NCBI GenBank assembly: GCA_966186595.1
Contig: CBIFWO010000001.1
Span: 1-64,000, forward strand
Direction: 5' to 3'
Length of the DNA stretch: 64,000 bases
From: JALRBM01 sp966186595
GTDB taxonomy: Bacteria > Patescibacteriota > Saccharimonadia > Saccharimonadales > Saccharimonadaceae
Shown here one piece after another: positions 55,789-64,000 of the stretch. Each line of letters starts with the position of its first letter. The stretch's first letter is position 1. A model generated the notes under the pieces. That model saw nothing but the letters and a program-made list of their open reading frames with translations, did not search any database and was not told the DNA's origin. The position numbers and the translations under genes are program-made.

Positions 55789-58271
55789 TTATTTCAGTAA
55801 AATGGTTACAAGATTACGTTGATATTGATTTGCCCGTTGATGAGCTTGCAACACTCATCGGGGCACGACTCGTCGAGATTGAAGAGGTGATTGACTACGG
55901 GGCAAAGCATAAAGATGTCATTGTTGCTAAAGTTGTTGCTTGTCAGCCACTCGAAGGTTCAGATCATTTGAATGTTACAAAGCTTGATGATGGGGGTAAG
56001 GTTGAGGGCATTGAACGTGACGAAAATGGGCATGTGCAGGTTGTCTGTGGTGCGCCAAATATTCGCGAGGGGCTTTTTGTCGCCTGGCTGCCTCCAAAAT
56101 CAACCGTTCCCGAAACTTTCGGAACGGACGCACCCTTTGTGCTTGATGCTCGTCAGCTCCGCGGAGTAATGAGTAATGGTATGATTGCAAGCGCGAAGGA
56201 ACTCGCACTTTATGATGATCATGAAGGCATTCTCGAAATTAATCTGCCTACGGAGCCGGGAGTGACGCTCATTGAATTACTGCATCTTGATGACACGCTG
56301 CTCGATATTGAAAACAAATCATTGACACATCGACCGGATACGTTTGGGGTGATTGGGTTCGCTCGTGAAGTTGCTGGAATCCAGGGCAAACAATTCGTCA
56401 CCCCCGACTGGTTGAAAATAGCAGACACACAATTAGAGGCTGTAGTGGATAATATTCCAAAACCACAAGTCACCATTGATGATCCTGAACTCTCTGATCG
56501 CTACCAAGGCCTCGTTATTGGGAATGTTAATGGTGTGGTAAAGGCACCCTTAACTCTGCAGACCTATCTAGCTCGTGTGGGGATGCGCCCAATTAGTGCC
56601 ATTGTCGATACGACGAACTTTTTGATGCTGGAAACTGGCCAGCCCCTCCACGCATTCGATTACGATAAATTAGCTGCAGTAAATGACGGCCAAATCGACA
56701 TTCATGTTCGCGGGGGGCGCGAGAACGAAACGCTCGAACTGCTCGACGGTCGAACGATTGAGCTTTCGCCCGAGGATATCGTGATTGCTAATGGCGAGAC
56801 GGCAGTTGCTCTGGCTGGAGCAATGGGAGGCGTAGCGACAGAGGTGGATGAACATACTAAAACGATTTTCCTTGAAAGTGCAACGTTCAACCTCTACAAC
56901 CTTCGTGCGACTCAGATGCGACACGGTATTTTCAGCGAGGCAATTACGCGTTTTACGAAAGGTCAGCCGGCGGAGCTTACGACGCCGGTGTTGAAGATGG
57001 CAGCAAAATCACTAGAAGGTTTTATGGATTCGCATATCGCCAGTGAGATTGTCGAGGCGTATCCGGGCAAGAAAGATCCAATCACCGTTGAGGTATCCGC
57101 CGAAAAAGTGAATGCCGTACTAGGCACGAATCTGAGCGCAGATGAGATTGCGACGATACTTCGTAACGTTGAGTTTGAAGTCAAGGTTGCTGATACTATT
57201 CGTATCACGGTCCCATATTGGCGCAACGACATTCATATTCCTGAGGATATTATCGAGGAAATTGGACGCCTTAATGGATTCGATTCCATTAACCCGACAC
57301 TGCCAGAGCGTGACTTTACAGCCACTCGGCCGAATCGGTTTGACGAGACCCGTTCGACAATTCGAAACACCTTGACGCGAGCTGGCGCGAACGAGGTACT
57401 GACATATAGTTTTGTACACGGCGACATTATGAACAAAGCAATGCAGCGGACGGAGAATTCATACCGTATCACCAACTCGATTAGTCCAAGCCTGCAATAC
57501 TACCGCCAATCTTTAACACCCAGTCTGCTAAACCTTGTTCATTCGAATATCAAAGCAGGGTATGATAAGTTTGCGCTTTTTGAGCTGAACAAAGTCCATC
57601 CCAAAACCCATGGAATGACGGATGAAAATGTTCCGAATGAAGTGGATATGTTAGCGCTGATTGTCGCAGACAAGCAGAAGTCTGAGAGCGCACCATACTA
57701 CGAAGCACGGCGAGTGCTTGACTACCTGGCACATTCTCTGGGCCTGGAGCTCATTTATGCACCTCTAGATGCTGAATCCGGCGATCCGACTATGATGCCA
57801 TTTGAATATCGACGTGCGGCGCTTGTAACTGATGGTAAAACGGATACATTCCTCGGTATCGTTGGCGAATATAAAAAGTCAGTTGCGCGTAGTTTTAAAC
57901 TGCCTGAATATGCAGCTGGTTTTGAAGTGAGTACGGCCGCGCTGGACGAGGCAGCCTCGAAACTGGCCGCAAACTATACGCCGATTAGTCGATACCCCGG
58001 GACGGAGCGGGATATCTGCTTCCAGGTAAAAGAGGATGTTGAGTATCGGTCTGTTATTACGGCCGTAAAGGTGGCCCTCGAAGCAACTTCGTTGGAAGTA
58101 GCAGTAGTACCAGTTGATATATATCAGGGTGATTCGTCGCCGACAAAAAACATTACCGTGCGTATCAGCATGACTTCACACCAGAAAACATTGACGAGTG
58201 ACGAGATCGCGGAGACGGTGAATTCGATCACTATGAGCGTTACTGATCAGACCAGCGCCACCGTTATCTAG
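55785..58271 (+). CDS. pheT: Phenylalanyl-tRNA synthetase beta subunit
   Basis: An 828-residue protein. Near the N terminus a tRNA-binding fold is visible (KHKDVIVAKVVACQPLEGSDHLNVTKLDDGG), then B3/B4 editing core, B5 domain and C-terminal FDX-ACB domain (PISRYPGTERDICFQVKEDV). Start 55785 overlaps the PNPOx-like gene by 4 nt; an upstream in-frame start at 55761 is not needed. Confidence 0.96.
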   Translation: MIISVKWLQDYVDIDLPVDELATLIGARLVEIEEVIDYGAKHKDVIVAKVVACQPLEGSDHLNVTKLDDGGKVEGIERDENGHVQVVCGAPNIREGLFVAWLPPKSTVPETFGTDAPFVLDARQLRGVMSNGMIASAKELALYDDHEGILEINLPTEPGVTLIELLHLDDTLLDIENKSLTHRPDTFGVIGFAREVAGIQGKQFVTPDWLKIADTQLEAVVDNIPKPQVTIDDPELSDRYQGLVIGNVNGVVKAPLTLQTYLARVGMRPISAIVDTTNFLMLETGQPLHAFDYDKLAAVNDGQIDIHVRGGRENETLELLDGRTIELSPEDIVIANGETAVALAGAMGGVATEVDEHTKTIFLESATFNLYNLRATQMRHGIFSEAITRFTKGQPAELTTPVLKMAAKSLEGFMDSHIASEIVEAYPGKKDPITVEVSAEKVNAVLGTNLSADEIATILRNVEFEVKVADTIRITVPYWRNDIHIPEDIIEEIGRLNGFDSINPTLPERDFTATRPNRFDETRSTIRNTLTRAGANEVLTYSFVHGDIMNKAMQRTENSYRITNSISPSLQYYRQSLTPSLLNLVHSNIKAGYDKFALFELNKVHPKTHGMTDENVPNEVDMLALIVADKQKSESAPYYEARRVLDYLAHSLGLELIYAPLDAESGDPTMMPFEYRRAALVTDGKTDTFLGIVGEYKKSVARSFKLPEYAAGFEVSTAALDEAASKLAANYTPISRYPGTERDICFQVKEDVEYRSVITAVKVALEATSLEVAVVPVDIYQGDSSPTKNITVRISMTSHQKTLTSDEIAETVNSITMSVTDQTSATVI

Positions 58272-58337
58272 TATCGTTGTCGCGTGTATTCGTGGGTGGT
58301 ATAGTAGGGGCAGTATGCCAAAGGGGAGAGGGCGCGA

Positions 58338-59258
58338 ATGAATAGGAAAATAAAAATACTCCTTTTAGCGGTGGTCGCCATTACTGTTGTCGTCGCTGCT
58401 GTGATCTTTTTCGCCAACACAAATATTGCTGTACTTAATCCAAAAGGCGAAGTGGCCGAAAAGCAGCGAGACATCCTGATCTTTTCTCTCCTTTTAATTT
58501 CAATTGTTGTCATCCCAGTTTTCGCGTTGTTAGGTATTTTTGCATGGCGGTATCGAGAAGGGAATAAGGGTGCAAGATACCAGCCAAATTGGGATGATAA
58601 TAAAACCTTGGAATTTATTTGGTGGGGGATTCCGTTTGTTATTATCTTGATCCTAGCCGTAGTGACGTGGCGCACGAGTCACGAGCTCGATCCATACAAA
58701 AATCTTATTTCAACGACGAAGCCGGTGAATATCCAGGTTGTCGCTTTGCAGTGGAAGTGGCTTTTTATCTATCCCGAATATAATGTTGCGACCGTTAATC
58801 GCCTGCATATTCCCGAGGATACACCGATCAACTTTACCATTACCGCTGATGCGCCCATGAATGCTTTTTGGATTCCCAGTCTGGGATCGCAGGTGTACGC
58901 GATGAGCGGTATGTCAAGCAAGCTATCATTAAACGCAACTGAGCCTGGTGATTACAAGGGTTCTTCATCAAATATCAGTGGCGAACATTTTGCAGATATG
59001 GCATTTATCGCTAGGGCGAGTACGAAGGATGATTTTACAAAGTGGATCAAGGATGTAGAAGCCTCGCCAGTCATACTCGACCAGTCTACATATGATGATC
59101 TGGCCAAACCAGGCACGATCAAAAATCCAAAGTACTATCAATTAGGCAAGACTGATCTTTATGAAAGTATCGTGATGAAGTATATGATGCCGCCCGTGAA
59201 AGAGCAAAAACCAAAGGAAGATGATATGCACATGATGCATGATATGGAGGGGATGTAA
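58338..59258 (+). CDS. cyoA: Cytochrome bo3 quinol oxidase subunit II
   Basis: A 306-residue subunit II with two N-terminal membrane helices and an extracytoplasmic cupredoxin-like domain. WWGIPFVIILILAVVTWRTSHELDP and LGSQVYAMSGM match E. coli CyoA. CuA ligands are absent, as expected for a quinol oxidase. The lipoprotein Cys of E. coli CyoA is not seen. The C terminus is Met/His/Asp-rich (DDMHMMHDMEGM). GGGAG precedes the ATG. First gene of cyoABCDE. Confidence 0.95.
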   Translation: MNRKIKILLLAVVAITVVVAAVIFFANTNIAVLNPKGEVAEKQRDILIFSLLLISIVVIPVFALLGIFAWRYREGNKGARYQPNWDDNKTLEFIWWGIPFVIILILAVVTWRTSHELDPYKNLISTTKPVNIQVVALQWKWLFIYPEYNVATVNRLHIPEDTPINFTITADAPMNAFWIPSLGSQVYAMSGMSSKLSLNATEPGDYKGSSSNISGEHFADMAFIARASTKDDFTKWIKDVEASPVILDQSTYDDLAKPGTIKNPKYYQLGKTDLYESIVMKYMMPPVKEQKPKEDDMHMMHDMEGM

Positions 59259-61237
59259 TGGATTGGTTGCTGGGAAGATTTACACTTGATGCACTGCCGA
59301 AAGAGCCGGTGACTCAGGGCGGTGCATTGTCGATGGTGCTGATTGGACTAGTCGCGGTGGCGGCGTTATTTTACTTCAAGCGATGGACATGGCTATGGAA
59401 GAATTGGCTCACCACGCTAGATGCAAAAAAAATTGGTATCATGTACATCATCGTGGCTATACTGATGTTGCTTCGGGGTGTGGCAGATGCACTGATGATC
59501 CGCGCGCAGCAGGCACTTGCAAGTGGTGATGCGGCGGGCGTACTGAGTTCGGACACCTTCCAGCAAGTCTTTTCATCGCACGGTACGATCATGATCTTCT
59601 TTGTTGCGATGGGACTGATGTTCGGATTGATCAACCTGGTATTGCCCTTGATGTTAGGGACACGAGATGTGGCATTTCCATTTCTGAATTCAGTGAGTTT
59701 CTGGTTGTTTGCGGTTGGAATGATACTTGTCAACATATCAATTATGGCGGGAGGATTCTCTACCGGGGGTTGGCTGGGATATCCGCCACTAACGGGACTA
59801 GAATATAGCCCAGGACCAGGAGTGGATTATTGGATATGGTCGCTGCAAATTGCTGGCGTGGGAAGCCTTTTGTCGGGAATTAACTTCTTGGTGACGATAC
59901 TGAAAAAACGTGCGCCAGGGATGACTCTTATGAAGATGCCGATCTTTGCCTGGAGCGTACTTGTAACAACCCTCCTGATTATCTTTGCTTTCCCAATTCT
60001 GACGGCGACACTTGGTATGCTGTCACTAGACCGATTGATGGGCATGCATTTCTTTACGTCTGATTTTGGCGGGAATCCAATGATGTATATCAACCTGATT
60101 TGGGCGTGGGGACATCCCGAGGTGTACATTTTGATCTTGCCAGCATTCGGCATCTTTTCGGAAGTTGTTGCGACATTTTCTAGAAAACGATTATTTGGGT
60201 ATAAGACGATGGTCGGCGCGTTGTTCGCAATTACTTTTCTGTCGTTCATTGTGTGGCTGCATCACTTCTTTACGATGGGTGCGGGCGCAAATGTGAACGC
60301 ATTCTTTGGTATTACGACGATGATTATAGCGGTGCCGACAGGCGTAAAAATATTCAACTGGCTATTTACAATGTACCGGGGCAAGATTCGATTCGCGACG
60401 CCGATGCGATGGTTTATGTGTTTTGTCGTGACATTTACGATCGGCGGTGTGTCAGGCGTGTTAATGGCAGTGCCCGCATTGGATTTTCAGGTGCATAACA
60501 GCTTGTTCTTGGTGGCGCATTTCCATAACGTTATTATTGGTGGTGTGTTGTTCGGATTTTTTGCTGGCCTTACGTATTGGTTTCCAAAGATCTTCGGTTT
60601 TACATTAAACGAACGATTGGGCAAGTACGCTTCGTATTGTTGGCTTATTGGATTCATGCTGGCGTTCTTGCCACTTTATGTTCTTGGCTTAATGGGGGCT
60701 ACACGACGACTTGATCATTACGATGGCGAAGGCTGGCAGGCGCTGTTTATGGTGGCGGGTGTTGGGGTGATGGTCATCGCACTTGGTATCGGGCTGCAAC
60801 TTTTGCAGCTGGCGGTCAGCATATGGCAACGCAAGAAAAATCTGGATACGACGGGCGATCCATGGAATGGCCGAACGCTTGAATGGTCAGTTCCTTCGCC
60901 GGCGCCATTTTATAACTTTGCAATTTCTCCTGTGGTGGATAGCCGGGACGCATTTTGGGAAGAAAAACAGCGATCGGGACGTACGAAAAAGAGGCAAGTG
61001 TATCAGGATGTTCATTTGCCAAAAAATAGTGGCCTGGGACTGGTGATTGCCGGGTTTAGTTTCTTGATTGGATTTGGATTGATCTGGCATATGTGGTGGC
61101 TTGCCGCCTTGGGTCTGGTTGGGGTGATTGTGACGATTATCGTTCGATGTTCAAATGACGAGATTGAATACACATTGACGGCTGCAGAAATAAAAAAGCT
61201 AGACATGGCCAATAGGAAAAAGGAGCGATACGCATGA
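59258..61237 (+). CDS. cyoB: Cytochrome bo3 quinol oxidase subunit I
   Basis: A 659-residue heme-copper oxidase subunit I. HGTIMIFFVAMG, WGHPEVYILILPAFG (CuB His and cross-linked Tyr), HHFFTMGAGAN (CuB His pair) and HNSLFLVAHFHNV (heme ligands) are intact; the D-channel RDVAFPFLN is also seen. It reduces O2 and pumps protons. It overlaps cyoA and cyoC. Confidence 0.97.
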   Translation: MDWLLGRFTLDALPKEPVTQGGALSMVLIGLVAVAALFYFKRWTWLWKNWLTTLDAKKIGIMYIIVAILMLLRGVADALMIRAQQALASGDAAGVLSSDTFQQVFSSHGTIMIFFVAMGLMFGLINLVLPLMLGTRDVAFPFLNSVSFWLFAVGMILVNISIMAGGFSTGGWLGYPPLTGLEYSPGPGVDYWIWSLQIAGVGSLLSGINFLVTILKKRAPGMTLMKMPIFAWSVLVTTLLIIFAFPILTATLGMLSLDRLMGMHFFTSDFGGNPMMYINLIWAWGHPEVYILILPAFGIFSEVVATFSRKRLFGYKTMVGALFAITFLSFIVWLHHFFTMGAGANVNAFFGITTMIIAVPTGVKIFNWLFTMYRGKIRFATPMRWFMCFVVTFTIGGVSGVLMAVPALDFQVHNSLFLVAHFHNVIIGGVLFGFFAGLTYWFPKIFGFTLNERLGKYASYCWLIGFMLAFLPLYVLGLMGATRRLDHYDGEGWQALFMVAGVGVMVIALGIGLQLLQLAVSIWQRKKNLDTTGDPWNGRTLEWSVPSPAPFYNFAISPVVDSRDAFWEEKQRSGRTKKRQVYQDVHLPKNSGLGLVIAGFSFLIGFGLIWHMWWLAALGLVGVIVTIIVRCSNDEIEYTLTAAEIKKLDMANRKKERYA

Positions 61238-61824
61238 GCGTTACGACTGAACAGGCGGAGTTGAGTGAGCGAAGAGCAACAAAAACACTAGGCTTTTGGA
61301 TCTACCTCATGACGGACTGTATTTTGTTTGCTAGTTTGTTTGCGACCTATGTTGTTTTACGAGGGAGCACTTACGGAGGACCTGGTGAGCGCGAACTTTT
61401 CGATATGCCGTTTGTCCTTGCGGAAACGCTTATTCTGTTAACGAGTAGTTTTACGTGTGGACTGGCTATTTTGGCGGTACGCGCTGGTCGCAAGACATAC
61501 GCCTTGGTAGGATTGGCCATAACATTCCTACTTGGAGCGGCTTTCTTGAGTCTAGAACTAATCGAATTTACGCAACTAGTGAGCGAAGGGAATAGCTGGC
61601 AAGCAAGCGCCTTCCTTTCAGCATTCTTTACGCTTGTTGGAACACACGGTCTGCATATTGCTGTCGGACTTTTATGGATTCTTGTAATGATGTGGCAACT
61701 ATTAAATCGAGGCTTGACGGCAGGAGCGTTGCGCCGTCTAGGCATGTTCGGATTATTTTGGCATTTCCTGGATATTATCTGGATCTTTATTTTCACGATC
61801 GTTTATTTGATGGGAGTAATCTAA
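61234..61824 (+). CDS. cyoC: Cytochrome bo3 quinol oxidase subunit III
   Basis: A 196-residue five-helix subunit III: LGFWIYLMTDCILFASLFATYVVLRGSTYGG and GTHGLHIAVGLLWI. ATG overlaps the cyoB stop (ATGA). Confidence 0.95.
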   Translation: MSVTTEQAELSERRATKTLGFWIYLMTDCILFASLFATYVVLRGSTYGGPGERELFDMPFVLAETLILLTSSFTCGLAILAVRAGRKTYALVGLAITFLLGAAFLSLELIEFTQLVSEGNSWQASAFLSAFFTLVGTHGLHIAVGLLWILVMMWQLLNRGLTAGALRRLGMFGLFWHFLDIIWIFIFTIVYLMGVI

Positions 61825-61825
61825 T

Positions 61826-62185
61826 ATGGGCGAAACACGGACGGATATGCGACGATATGTTATCGGGTTTGTGTCGGCGGTGATTCTGACTTTAACGGCG
61901 TATGTGCTCGTTGTGAGCGGGGTGTTAAATGGTGGGTGGTTAATCGCCGCGATTATTGGTTTGGCGGCTGTGCAACTAGCTGTGCAGCTGGTGTGTTTCT
62001 TGCATTTTGGAAGCACGAGGGATGGTGATTCCCGGTGGCATCAAGCAGCGTTTTATGTCATGATGATTATCCTTATAATTATCGTCGGCGGATCATTGTG
62101 GATTATGGCAAATCTGAACTACAATATGATGTCATCGCACGAAATGGAAGAATACATGTTAAAAGAAAGCAGCAAGGGTTTTTAG
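61826..62185 (+). CDS. cyoD: Cytochrome bo3 quinol oxidase subunit IV
   Basis: A 119-residue protein with three membrane helices: RRYVIGFVSAVILTLTAYVLV, VQLVCFLHFG and a terminal helix followed by MSSHEM. Typical of CyoD, an assembly subunit. It begins 2 nt after cyoC. Confidence 0.9.
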   Translation: MGETRTDMRRYVIGFVSAVILTLTAYVLVVSGVLNGGWLIAAIIGLAAVQLAVQLVCFLHFGSTRDGDSRWHQAAFYVMMIILIIIVGGSLWIMANLNYNMMSSHEMEEYMLKESSKGF

Positions 62186-62186
62186 G

Positions 62187-63053
62187 GTGAAAGGAATCCA
62201 AAAATACTATTGGCTAACCAAACCAGGGATTGTTTTTAGTAACGTTATTGCTGCTATTGCGGGTTTTTTCCTAGCCAGCGGTCGTGCATATGAATTGAAT
62301 CTCGGGATTTTTTTGGCACTGGTTGTCGGCACTGCGCTAGTGATCGCATCGGCATGTGTCTTCAATAATTATCTTGATCGCGGTATTGACAGCAAAATGA
62401 AGCGGACGAGTTGGCGTGCGACGGCATCGGGCAATATCTCTACATGGGCAGTGTTTGCCTTCCTCGGCGTTCTTGGCGTTATCGGGTTTACCCTTCTTGT
62501 TATATTTACAAATATGCTGACGGTTTTGCTTGTAGCCGTGGCGTATTTCTCTTATGTTGTGCTGTATGGAATTGCCAAACGCAAGACGATTCATGGCACC
62601 TTGGTGGGTACTATTCCGGGAGGTATTCCGCCAGTGGCGGGATATGTTGCGGTGACTAGTTCGTTCGACAGTGCTGCGCTACTTCTTTTCTTGATAATGC
62701 TTTGTTGGCAGATGGCACATTTTTATGCGATTGGCATGAGACGTCGTGATGAATATGCGGCAGCTAATCTTCCTGTTATGCCAGTTGTGAAGGGGATGTA
62801 CGCCACAAAGATACAAATTCTATGCTATGTTTCAGGGTTTATTGTTGTGAATATCCTTCTCGTCCTATTGGGGTATGTCGGGTACGTCTATCTCGCTGTT
62901 ATGACGACGCTTGGAATTGTCTGGTTGGTAAAGGGTGTAAGAGGACTTAGGAAAGGCGATGACCAAAAATGGGCCAAGCGCATGTTTCTTTTTTCGCTGG
63001 TTGTCCTTTTAGCATTTTGTGCCATGCTCTCCGTTGGCACACTGTTACCATGA
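62187..63053 (+). CDS. cyoE: Protoheme IX farnesyltransferase (heme O synthase)
   Basis: A 288-residue UbiA-type prenyltransferase with the first Asp-rich motif NNYLDRGIDSKMKRT and WQMAHFYAIGMRRRDEYAA as second motif, and about eight helices. It makes heme O for the bo3 binuclear centre. GTG start right after cyoD. Substrate heme and farnesyl diphosphate must come from elsewhere. Confidence 0.95.
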   Translation: MKGIQKYYWLTKPGIVFSNVIAAIAGFFLASGRAYELNLGIFLALVVGTALVIASACVFNNYLDRGIDSKMKRTSWRATASGNISTWAVFAFLGVLGVIGFTLLVIFTNMLTVLLVAVAYFSYVVLYGIAKRKTIHGTLVGTIPGGIPPVAGYVAVTSSFDSAALLLFLIMLCWQMAHFYAIGMRRRDEYAAANLPVMPVVKGMYATKIQILCYVSGFIVVNILLVLLGYVGYVYLAVMTTLGIVWLVKGVRGLRKGDDQKWAKRMFLFSLVVLLAFCAMLSVGTLLP

Positions 63054-63069
63054 GTGGTATACTTTTCCT

Positions 63070-63330
63070 ATGATTGTTTTATTTCATGTGACGGTGGCGC
63101 TTCTGAGCTTATTTTTGACAAGTCTGGCATATCTTCGTCCATCAACTATCAAGCTAAAAATTGCCTACAGTCTGGTCGGATTGACATTTGCGAGCGGGGT
63201 GTATCTGGTATGGAGCGCCCCTGCGCACATGATTGAGGCGTGTATGGCGGGGCTATTTTATACCGGATTAGTTACGGTTGGTATCATCGCGGCGCGGGCA
63301 AAATTGGCTTTGGTGCAGAATCATTCATAA
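63070..63330 (+). CDS. Small membrane protein next to respiratory genes, unknown
   Basis: An 86-residue protein with three membrane helices. TATACT lies 6 nt before ATG 63070, so this start is preferred over an upstream one in the cyoE end. It lies between cyoE and ndh and may assist oxidase or quinone function, but the family is not known. Confidence 0.65.
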   Translation: MIVLFHVTVALLSLFLTSLAYLRPSTIKLKIAYSLVGLTFASGVYLVWSAPAHMIEACMAGLFYTGLVTVGIIAARAKLALVQNHS

Positions 63331-63348
63331 AATCCAGAGGAAAAATAA

Positions 63349-64000
63349 ATGAATATAGTTGTTGTAGGCGGAGGGTTCGCCGGAGTAAAAGCGGCGCTAG
63401 AGCTGTCGAAAGATCGTCAAAATACTATCGCGCTTATTTCTGACAAATTAGATTTTCAATATTATCCAGCACTGTATGGTGCTGCGACTGGCCATAATCA
63501 CTTAGAGTCATGGGTGCCACTCCGTCAGATTTTTAGTGGCAAAAAGAACGTGACGCTTATTCAAGACAAAATAGTCTCCATCCATCCAGAAAAGAAGGAA
63601 GTGAAGGGCGAGTCGGATGCCGCATATCCGTATGAGAAGTGCCTTCTGGCCCTCGGCGCGGTGACGACATACTTTGGCATCAAGGGTTTGGACACCTATT
63701 CATATGGGATCAAATCGGCCGAAGAAATCGAGCGATTAAAGCAACATCTTTATGAGAGAATCGTCCAGAGAAAAGAAGAAAATAAGCGCTATGTTGTCAT
63801 TGGCGCTGGACCCACGGGTGTTGAGCTGGCGGCGGCGCTGGGGTCGTATATCACTCGAATTCACGAGCATTACAACATCGACAGTACGGGAATTCAGGTC
63901 GATCTTTTAGAGGCTGCTCCTCGTGTACTTCCAAAGATGAGTGAGAGGGCGAGTCGACTTGCTATGACGCGCCTGCAAAAGTTAGGGGTGAATGTTCAGG
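63349..64000 (+). CDS. ndh: Type II NADH:quinone oxidoreductase, truncated by window end
   Basis: At least 217 residues are visible. The N-terminal GxGxxG FAD motif is VVVGGGFAGVKAALEL; a second Rossmann motif for NADH is YVVIGAGPTGVELAAAL. No proton pumping is expected. AGAGG precedes the ATG. It likely feeds electrons from NADH to quinone used by the cyo oxidase. The C terminus lies beyond the window. Confidence 0.93.
   Translation, partial: MNIVVVGGGFAGVKAALELSKDRQNTIALISDKLDFQYYPALYGAATGHNHLESWVPLRQIFSGKKNVTLIQDKIVSIHPEKKEVKGESDAAYPYEKCLLALGAVTTYFGIKGLDTYSYGIKSAEEIERLKQHLYERIVQRKEENKRYVVIGAGPTGVELAAALGSYITRIHEHYNIDSTGIQVDLLEAAPRVLPKMSERASRLAMTRLQKLGVNVQ

Noticed and set aside
1..64000. 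CRISPR arrays, rRNA or transposase genes
   Set aside because: No regularly spaced repeats, no 16S/23S motifs and no DDE or HUH transposase sequences found by eye.
1..64000. Alternative genetic code (UGA as Gly)
   Set aside because: Seen in SR1/Gracilibacteria, but here TGA clearly ends many genes, such as the ATGA overlaps in cyoB-cyoC and pheS-PNPOx-pheT.

Overview
The window looks like a chromosomal piece of a Candidatus Saccharibacteria (TM7, Patescibacteria) genome. This is inference from gene content, since no rRNA is present. The supporting signs are a compact genome with standard-code stops (TGA ends many genes), a cytochrome bo3 operon (cyoABCDE) next to a type II NADH dehydrogenase, many small membrane proteins and Nudix hydrolases, an atypical bL32, and no central biosynthetic pathways. 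Many stand-alone genes have a -10 hexamer only 5-8 nt before the ATG, which implies leaderless mRNAs.

Layout. 1-6 kb: Fic protein with a perfect palindromic operator, Nudix hydrolase, CYTH protein, tRNA-Gly, a CsoR-controlled copper-type operon (DUF4396-CsoR-DUF305), a truncated LMW-phosphatase coupled to an AlkZ-like glycosylase, and a Pr6Pr membrane protein. 6-17.7 kb: housekeeping genes (dut, murF-like, leuS with an inserted Nudix domain, rpmF-like, nusB, rnc, rpsP, khpA, trmD) repeatedly interrupted by small GC-rich genes. 17.9-22.9 kb: tRNA-Gln with repeats of its 3' end flanking a MarR/NTF2/GC-rich accessory segment, then three Nudix-fold genes. 23-32.5 kb: an accessory cluster around a Fur-family regulator (glycosyltransferase, two nucleotidyltransferases, MazG-like enzyme, frameshifted radical SAM gene, CooC-like ATPase, PLP decarboxylase, CysK-rhodanese fusion, SufS-like enzyme). 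32.6-43.6 kb: VOC/DUF genes, membrane proteins, an ABC exporter and large unknown proteins. 43.7-52.8 kb: S74 chaperone, a PNAG-like polysaccharide operon, a Crp-like regulator with matching palindromic sites, VIT transporter, PAP2 and RmuC. 53-58 kb: aquaporin and pheS-PNPOx-pheT. 58.3-64 kb: cyoABCDE, a small membrane gene and ndh, truncated by the window edge.

The most unusual pattern is a dispersed set of ten GC-rich islands, twelve to thirteen genes in all (1.9, 6.2, 6.9-8.1, 12.5-13.2, 15.9, 16.8, 20, 36.9 and 52.9 kb). Their genes end codons mostly in G or C. They carry a Shine-Dalgarno site (often with GTG start), most have their own hairpin terminator, and several have a clear -35/-10 promoter with a leader. 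Most encode short acidic proteins without recognisable homology. This contrasts with the leaderless neighbouring genes and suggests separately acquired or separately regulated mini-cassettes.

Respiration appears to run NADH -> NDH-2 -> quinone -> cytochrome bo3. The Crp-like regulator probably controls itself and the polysaccharide operon. The Fur-family regulator probably controls the divergent CooC/decarboxylase/CysK-rhodanese/SufS operon through a TGCAA-N5-TTGCA site.
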